Source: Sipunculus nudus (Eukaryota; Annelida; Sipuncula; Golfingiida; Sipunculidae). Taken from it: a DNA stretch of 64,000 nucleotides. The notes under the pieces were generated by a model. The model was given only the letters and a program-made list of their open reading frames with translations, did not search any database and had not been told where the DNA came from. Where the stretch lies: positions 15,250,001 to 15,314,000 of the forward strand of contig CM049308.1 in the NCBI GenBank assembly GCA_026874595.1, in the 5' to 3' direction. A program made the position numbers and the translations under genes. Below, piece after piece: positions 62,101-64,000 of the stretch (position 1 is the stretch's first letter; every line of letters starts with the position of its first letter).

Positions 62101-63037
62101 AGAGGATATGGAGTAAAAACAAGACTGTCAAAAATCGCCCTCTATTTAGAGGTGCCCACTTTATGGAGATGCCCACTAGGAGAGGTTCCACTGTTTTATC
62201 AATAATATTAGAAATATCTGGGAGAAAAAACACTATGCACAAGATATACCTGCACATTATCATGTTAAATAATTGGACAAACTACCATGAAGAAATAAAT
62301 ATAGGTAAAAAACATATATGACATGGGAGTATTAAGTGCAACTAAGACATATCTGGTAGAGCATTTTACTGTATGATTTTTCCCACAGATAAAATAGAAC
62401 AACATAGCAATTTTAGTTTTAAATCATCAAATGGCCATGAGGTCTTTCTGAATTGGGAATTATTGATATCACTAAGCCAAAACGTATACTGCCAGTCTAT
62501 TACTTATTGGTTAAATATGATAATCAGGGAACTATAACAATCACAGTGGCTACTGTAATTTCCCCTTATGCAGATTGACATTAAACACCTTAGCCCATCA
62601 AGATGACTTAACCAAGTGCCAGTCCAGATGTGGGCTGTTGGGCCCAAGTTTGAATCAGTCAGGTTCGAGTAGAATTAGTGAAATTTTTGCACTTTGCCCC
62701 AGGACAGCCTACTTTACCATAGGAATACCTTATTAAATGGAGTAAGGCTTCACTTACAGTAAAGGGGGTGTCAGCCTTGATATTTTAAAATACATAAGCC
62801 ACAAATATTTACCTCATAAAAGATCTGTTTCTCTTAATTTTTTACATGTAATTCATTAATAACTGATAAATCACCCATACACATTAAATGTCATGTTTCG
62901 AGTCCCTTTTATAAGAATTCTGACTCCAGCAGACTCACATGTTCATGGGGTTAGGCTTCATCTCTTGGGCTCTCTTTTTGAAGAAAGCCTCAAAGAAACA
63001 CAACAGGTTCATTAGGAATTCATCAAACTGTTCTGTG
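38031..63037 (-). CDS. PPP1R36: Protein phosphatase 1 regulatory subunit 36 (PPP1R36) orthologue, 3' portion, 12 exons
   Basis: Twelve minus-strand exons join in one open frame: 63037-62939, 61976-61836, 59058-59016, 51360-51278, 50329-50271, 48783-48681, 45036-45007, 44120-44031, 43680-43603, 42734-42618, 40991-40948, 38104-38031. They total 961 nt and end in TAA. The first five exons form a conserved-looking domain with segments such as FDEFLMNLLCFFEAFFKKRA, HYEDLCAMLEVAQKQLGQAY, VLGLGMDTAHHMHCGRSRVS, TLYSFCTFVVWIAFKRKEYD and GRMLRSDTFNP. From memory these match the PP1-inhibitor (PPPI_inhib) domain of PPP1R36, a protein linked to protein phosphatase 1 and to sperm/autophagy biology in mammals. 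Exons 6-12 form a low-complexity tail rich in E, K, P and S, containing INQRSPALVSILPSPKEE. The N-terminal exons lie beyond the window edge. I see no clear RVxF PP1-docking motif in this part; IRVKH is the nearest. Splice sites and frame are seen; the family name is recognition from memory. Confidence 0.85.
38578..39058. repeat. GGACTT/GACTC hexamer-rich element in the last PPP1R36 intron
   Basis: Clusters of GGACTTGGACTTGAGG-like phrases at 38600-38700 and 38930-39058 enclose about 230 bp of AT-rich DNA. The outer phrases are roughly inverted (CTCAAGTCTAG against CTCAAGACTTG and its complements). It is probably a degraded mobile element with hexamer-repeat ends. Confidence 0.55.
39330..39860 (+). 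repeat. 127-bp tandem array, about four units
   Basis: GGNGCCAC-type anchors lie at 39387, 39514, 39641 and 39768, an exact spacing of 127. Units share CACCAGTCTTGTGTACGAGA, ATCCAAGATGTATGGACAT and ATCAAATCACTCCTGA. Related to the arrays at 54.7-58.5 kb. AAGCTCAGCTGA near 39868 resembles the terminus of that larger element. Confidence 0.85.
39981..40135. repeat. 67-bp tandem repeat, 2.3 units
   Basis: TTGACCTGTTGC, TTGGTCTGTTGCC and TTGACATGTTGCC start units at 39981, 40048 and 40114. CTATAAATAGATCCAGAC and CTATTTATGGATACAGAC correspond. Confidence 0.8.
40694..40815 (+). repeat. Isolated monomer of the GGCGCCAC repeat family
   Basis: GTAGGTGGCGCCACAAAAAA begins one diverged unit, ending near GGTGCCACACC. 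A G14 run follows at 40837. Confidence 0.6.
40948..40991 (-). CDS. PPP1R36: PPP1R36 exon k
   Basis: 44 nt, acceptor TTTACAG, donor CG|GTAAGA, in phase 2 and out phase 1. It encodes SGGVGTPHGKGQPS, a glycine-rich linker. The frame is preserved only if exon j uses the GTCAGT donor, which supports that unusual site. Confidence 0.77.
41724..42194 (+). mobile_element. TTAA-type MITE, copy M4 (complete, intronic)
   Basis: TTAA at both ends (41724-41727, 42191-42194). The left end reads TTAAAGCTGCCCATCCACC and the right end inward TTAAAAGGGCCAAATCACC, which are inverted repeats. It is closely similar along its length to M5 (for example TTTTGATTATTTTGGC and CCTATTTTTATAAAAGCTCC). Lies in the intron between exons j and k. 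Confidence 0.87.
42205..42598 (+). mobile_element. SINE family S2, + copy
   Basis: The tRNA-like head includes GGTCCAGAGGTAGAGCA (42216-42232), an A-box form. The body includes GGCTTAATGGGAAGACTGTG, CACAGGTGCAGTAGTCACTG and GGCGGTTACCTCTAACAG, and the end is A-rich. The same blocks in the same order occur inverted at 59690-60110. It lies between MITE M4 and coding exon j, antisense to the gene. Confidence 0.85.
42618..42734 (-). CDS. PPP1R36: PPP1R36 exon j (charged, non-consensus donor)
   Basis: 117 nt, acceptor TTGACAG, phase 2 on both sides. It encodes VGIIGEPIDKYNPQTLTRKA then an E/D/K/R-rich stretch ending EDGRR. The donor is GG|GTCAGT, weaker than the GTRAGT seen in most other exons. 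Reading through it would give GSVLN and a TAA, so intron retention or failed splicing would yield a shortened protein. A SINE poly-A tail lies only about 20 bases inside the following intron. Confidence 0.78.
42848..43493. mobile_element. TA-flanked MITE containing MITE M5
   Basis: The left end TACAGTGAAACCTTTGTAAC and right end CAGACAGGTTCTACTGTA are inverted and bounded by TA, as in Tc1/mariner-type MITEs. Copy M5 interrupts it. Together they fill most of the intron between exons i and j. Confidence 0.6.
42901..43357 (+). mobile_element. TTAA-type MITE, copy M5 (nested)
   Basis: Starts AAAAGGTGTCCATTCACC and ends GGTGATTATGCCCCTATAA. Shares nearly all internal blocks with M4. The TTAA boundary is not preserved on the left. 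Confidence 0.8.
43603..43680 (-). CDS. PPP1R36: PPP1R36 exon i
   Basis: 78 nt, acceptor TTTCCAG, donor CA|GTAAGT, phase 2 on both sides. It encodes SLATIGREPEDGATEGHFYP then GTIKM. Open only in this frame across both junctions. Confidence 0.83.
44031..44120 (-). CDS. PPP1R36: PPP1R36 exon h
   Basis: 90 nt, acceptor TTTACAG, donor AA|GTGAGT, phase 2 on both sides. It encodes QRSPALVSILPSPKEEAHWL then FKRTRPLSP. This short conserved-looking island in the tail carries two SP dipeptides that could be proline-directed phosphorylation sites (inference). Confidence 0.85.
45007..45036 (-). CDS. PPP1R36: PPP1R36 exon g (30-nt microexon)
   Basis: 30 nt between CTGACAG and AA|GTAAGT, phase 2 on both sides. 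It encodes KRPAIKSII. Its length is a multiple of three, so skipping it would keep the frame. It is supported by near-perfect splice sites and by continuity into NQRSPALVSI of the next exon. Confidence 0.78.
46871..47600 (-). pseudogene. LINE (CR1/L2-type) reverse-transcriptase 3' remnant
   Basis: Reading the minus strand from about 47600: VKYLGVWL, then RSIRKFMTPEACQILIHG, LVQSHLDYCDSL, PLAPCVLQDKI, then an 85-codon open stretch with MLRVRHNTYSLRSKAHGSFY, FGDQSFYACAPKLWNQLP and TTLKKSLKTF. These are successive blocks of the RT C-terminal region of non-LTR retrotransposons. Several stops and frameshifts interrupt it, so it is dead. Lies in the intron between exons f and g, in the gene's orientation. 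Confidence 0.85.
47880..48630. repeat. Diverged direct duplication, ~457 bp apart
   Basis: CTACAGGCCACAATTTTGCA at 47907 and CTACAGGCCACAATTCTTGA at 48364 begin two related segments, each followed by AGTTGAT.GA and TCAAGGTCA/TCACGGTCACC. Both are flanked by GTCTGTCTGTCT. Unclassified. Confidence 0.55.
48681..48783 (-). CDS. PPP1R36: PPP1R36 exon f (E/K-rich linker)
   Basis: 103 nt, acceptor TTAAACAG, donor GGA|GTAAGT, in phase 1 and out phase 2. It encodes a hydrophilic, presumably disordered linker: NAEETKSSKDGEKTEEQ then KPQEKPTSSAGPRKVQ. The frame is fixed by its neighbours. Another frame of the same DNA is also open and should not be mistaken for the product. Confidence 0.8.
50271..50329 (-). 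CDS. PPP1R36: PPP1R36 exon e
   Basis: 59 nt, acceptor GATTTCAG, donor CAG|GTAAGA, in phase 2 and out phase 1. It encodes MLRSDTFNPAIRVKHAPDT. The GR-[ML]-RSDTFNP segment closes the conserved domain. IRVKH resembles but does not satisfy an RVxF PP1-docking motif, because the F position is H. Confidence 0.85.
50725..51005. other. GC-rich intronic block
   Basis: Sharply GC-richer than its surroundings (CCCCTGGCCCTGGCG and similar), between exons d and e. Both strands have about 75-codon open frames but no splice-bounded exon that fits the gene. Probably a repeat of unknown type. Confidence 0.35.
51278..51360 (-). CDS. PPP1R36: PPP1R36 exon d
   Basis: 83 nt, acceptor CGTTTCAG, donor AG|GTAGGC, in phase 0 and out phase 2. 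It encodes TLYSFCTFVVWIAFKRKEYD then IVKKELGR. The aromatic-rich YSFCTFVVW..F.RKE segment is a hallmark of the family domain as I remember it. Confidence 0.88.
52470..52807 (-). mobile_element. TTAA-type MITE, copy M6 (3'-truncated)
   Basis: On the minus strand it starts TTTAAAGCCAGCTATTCAAC and runs through TGTAGAATTTATGTGATTTC, TTGACAAACAAAAAAAAACA and CTTGTTGCCAGACATCCTTG. Then it stops matching near 52470, before the expected right end. Confidence 0.75.
52872..53160. repeat. ~68-bp minisatellite, five units
   Basis: ATGAAACA-type starts at 52872, 52940, 53007, about 53050 (short unit) and 53119. Shared phrases are CATATATCTATGGTAAG and CACCAGCCCCATCTAG. Confidence 0.88.
54725..56110 (+). 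repeat. 278-bp tandem array built of two 139-bp halves
   Basis: GTGCAAAAATGGTTGCAG-type starts occur at about 54891, 55165, 55443, 55721 and 55980. Each full unit has two GGTGGCGCCACC-type anchors, one followed by AGTTTTGTGTATGATAAAGA and the other by TGTCATAAAATCAAGAAAGC. The halves resemble each other in TGCAAAATTTT, GTCAAAC and GAGATATGAG blocks. Confidence 0.9.
56215..58500 (+). repeat. ~337-bp tandem array, seven units
   Basis: Unit starts CAGGTGG.(G/A)CCACC(A/T)GTCTGCAG lie at about 56219, 56567, 56901, 57238, 57541, 57880 and 58216. Spacing is 334-348 except one unit of 303 with a deletion. Units share ATGACCATCAGT, GGATATGGGTAACAGAGACC and GATTCTAGGTCCAG. Confidence 0.93.
59016..59058 (-). 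CDS. PPP1R36: PPP1R36 exon c (43-nt microexon-like)
   Basis: 43 nt, acceptor TTTCAG, donor GAG|GTAAGT. It enters in phase 2 and leaves in phase 0. It completes SRVSNTYKDRSMYE, which continues directly from the HHMHCG motif of the previous exon. The intron before it is 2.8 kb and holds a SINE; the intron after it is 7.7 kb and holds the large tandem-array element. Confidence 0.87.
59690..60110 (-). mobile_element. SINE family S2, minus-strand copy
   Basis: On the minus strand: head GGTGTAGGGGTTGAGCA (A-box-like), then GGCTTAATGGGAAGGCTGTG, CAGGTGTGGTAGTCACTGGG, ACTGAAATGGAGTTCTGCAG and GTGGTTACCTCTGCC, and an A-rich tail (T-rich on the + strand, 59692-59722). Lies in the intron between exons b and c. 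Confidence 0.83.
61836..61976 (-). CDS. PPP1R36: PPP1R36 exon b
   Basis: 141 nt, acceptor TTCACCAG, donor AG|GTACAA, phase 2 on both sides. It encodes EPSLREIKHYEDLCAMLEVA followed by QKQLGQAYGIMVLGLGMDTA and HHMHCGR. The GLGM..HHM.CG stretch is the most diagnostic part of the family match. Confidence 0.88.
62939..63037 (-). CDS. PPP1R36: PPP1R36 exon a (first exon visible in window)
   Basis: 99 nt. The acceptor is a T-rich tract followed by TTGTAG, and the donor is AT|GTGAGT. It enters with the last base of a codon and leaves with two bases (phase 2). The peptide begins TEQFDEFLMNLLCFFEAFFK and ends KPNPMN. It is helical and rich in F and L, typical of the start of the conserved domain. The next upstream exon was not found before the window end. 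Confidence 0.85.
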
Positions 63038-63220
63038 CTACAACACAAAAAAATATGACTTAACTGCAAGTCCTATATACTATACTGGGCACTAATGGTG
63101 CCAATTAATTTATCATGTGTAAGAATCTGTTTTGATGCTGTTTGTTACTTTCTATTTGTATATCTCTTTCAGGATTAGATTTTTTGTATGTTTAACATAA
63201 TCGTTTTAATCAATTATGCA

Positions 63221-63256
63221 AACAAGGGACCTATGGGTCACTGTGCTCAGCTGACG
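63221..63256. repeat. Solo left terminus of the pearl/Helentron-like family
   Basis: GACCTATGGGTC (63228-63239) followed by GCTCAGCTGAC (63244-63254), the same two motifs at the same spacing as at 54444-54473. No array follows. Confidence 0.6.
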
Positions 63257-64000
63257 TTAACCTTGAAGGTAAAATTCTAAAATAATATCTAATGGAGATA
63301 AAGTGTAAGAGGAAGAGGTAATAAAGGCCATGGTTGGTTTATATGATTGGTTTGTATTGATGAGCAAGAAATTGTTGCAAAAAATATTTTGTGACCTGAC
63401 CATGTGTTTCCTAATGTTGAAACTAAAGCATGTGAGCAGTTTGTGAACAAATGATCTGTACTATTACCATGATCATTAGTTGGTTTTTCGATTAACTGTT
63501 GACATTTCAGTAGTTTACACATTTGTTCAATTGCATCTATTTTTTTGTATAATATATATTATTAAATATATATGTATATTTTATGAAATGTATATAGTTG
63601 AAATATAGCTAATTAACAACATAAAACAGGGCAAACAAAGCCTGATCTCAAATTCTGCTGAGGCAGGAAAATAATGAACAAATGTTTGTATTAAATCCTG
63701 ATTTTTTTATCACATCAATTATTTTCTAATTTAAGTTTATATTTCTATACATTTCCAATTTAACATATATATCTGAATATAAAAGTTGATTCAAAATTCT
63801 CAATTGCATCATCATAAATCTCAATCTTGTCAGATAACACCACATCATGCATACAAATGTTTATTTATTTTTTACCACAAAAATATATCTTTTAAATCTG
63901 CAAAACAATAAATATCTAAAAATAATACTTGATTTAGATTTTACAATTTTTAATTGTGTCTTTATTTATCCATAATGTGCTTCATATTTTATAATAATTT

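Noticed and set aside
63735..63860. Possible upstream PPP1R36 exon on the minus strand (DVVLSDKIEIYDDAIENF)
   Set aside because: Open and acidic, but without a convincing acceptor or donor and with unsuitable phase for joining to 63037. Probably chance in AT-rich DNA.

Overview
This is nuclear DNA from an animal. It is AT-rich, densely interrupted by short interspersed repeats, and has no long open reading frames. The only convincing host gene is split into small exons with GT-AG introns. The repeat types (pearl/Helentron-like elements with internal tandem arrays, tRNA-derived SINEs, TTAA- and TA-flanked MITEs, a CR1/L2-type LINE remnant) suggest a lophotrochozoan, most likely a mollusc. The species is an inference and is not shown by any marker gene.

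Right part (about 37.4-64 kb): the minus strand carries the 3' portion of one gene, read here as the orthologue of protein phosphatase 1 regulatory subunit 36 (PPP1R36). I could place 12 consecutive exons from 63037 down to the stop codon at 38031. All junctions keep one reading frame, for 961 coding bases and 319 whole codons plus stop. The 5' exons lie beyond the window. The introns are packed with repeats: a LINE remnant (46.9-47.6 kb), two copies of one SINE family (42.2-42.6 and 59.7-60.1 kb), several TTAA-flanked MITEs, and a roughly 4.1 kb element (54.4-58.6 kb) that contains two different tandem arrays and has matching ends. By eye this gene body is poor in CpG, as expected for a germline-methylated invertebrate gene body.

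Left part (1-37 kb): intergenic or unrecognised DNA, visibly richer in CpG. It holds a 62-bp tandem array at the left edge, MITEs, a tRNA-derived SINE nested in a MITE, long CT/AT/GATA microsatellites, a 47-bp minisatellite (35.5 kb), a very degenerate ~32-bp repeat field (23.2-24.4 kb) and many 9-17-base poly-G/C runs. The standout is 14978-17779: two inverted arms of about 486 bp, bounded by an identical 5-bp direct repeat, enclose CpG-poor DNA with one exon-like segment (16950-17074, minus strand). It looks like a DNA transposon or foldback element that has captured the end of a host gene.

All motif reading, repeat comparison and exon joining was done by eye from the sequence. Family names are from memory and are marked where uncertain.
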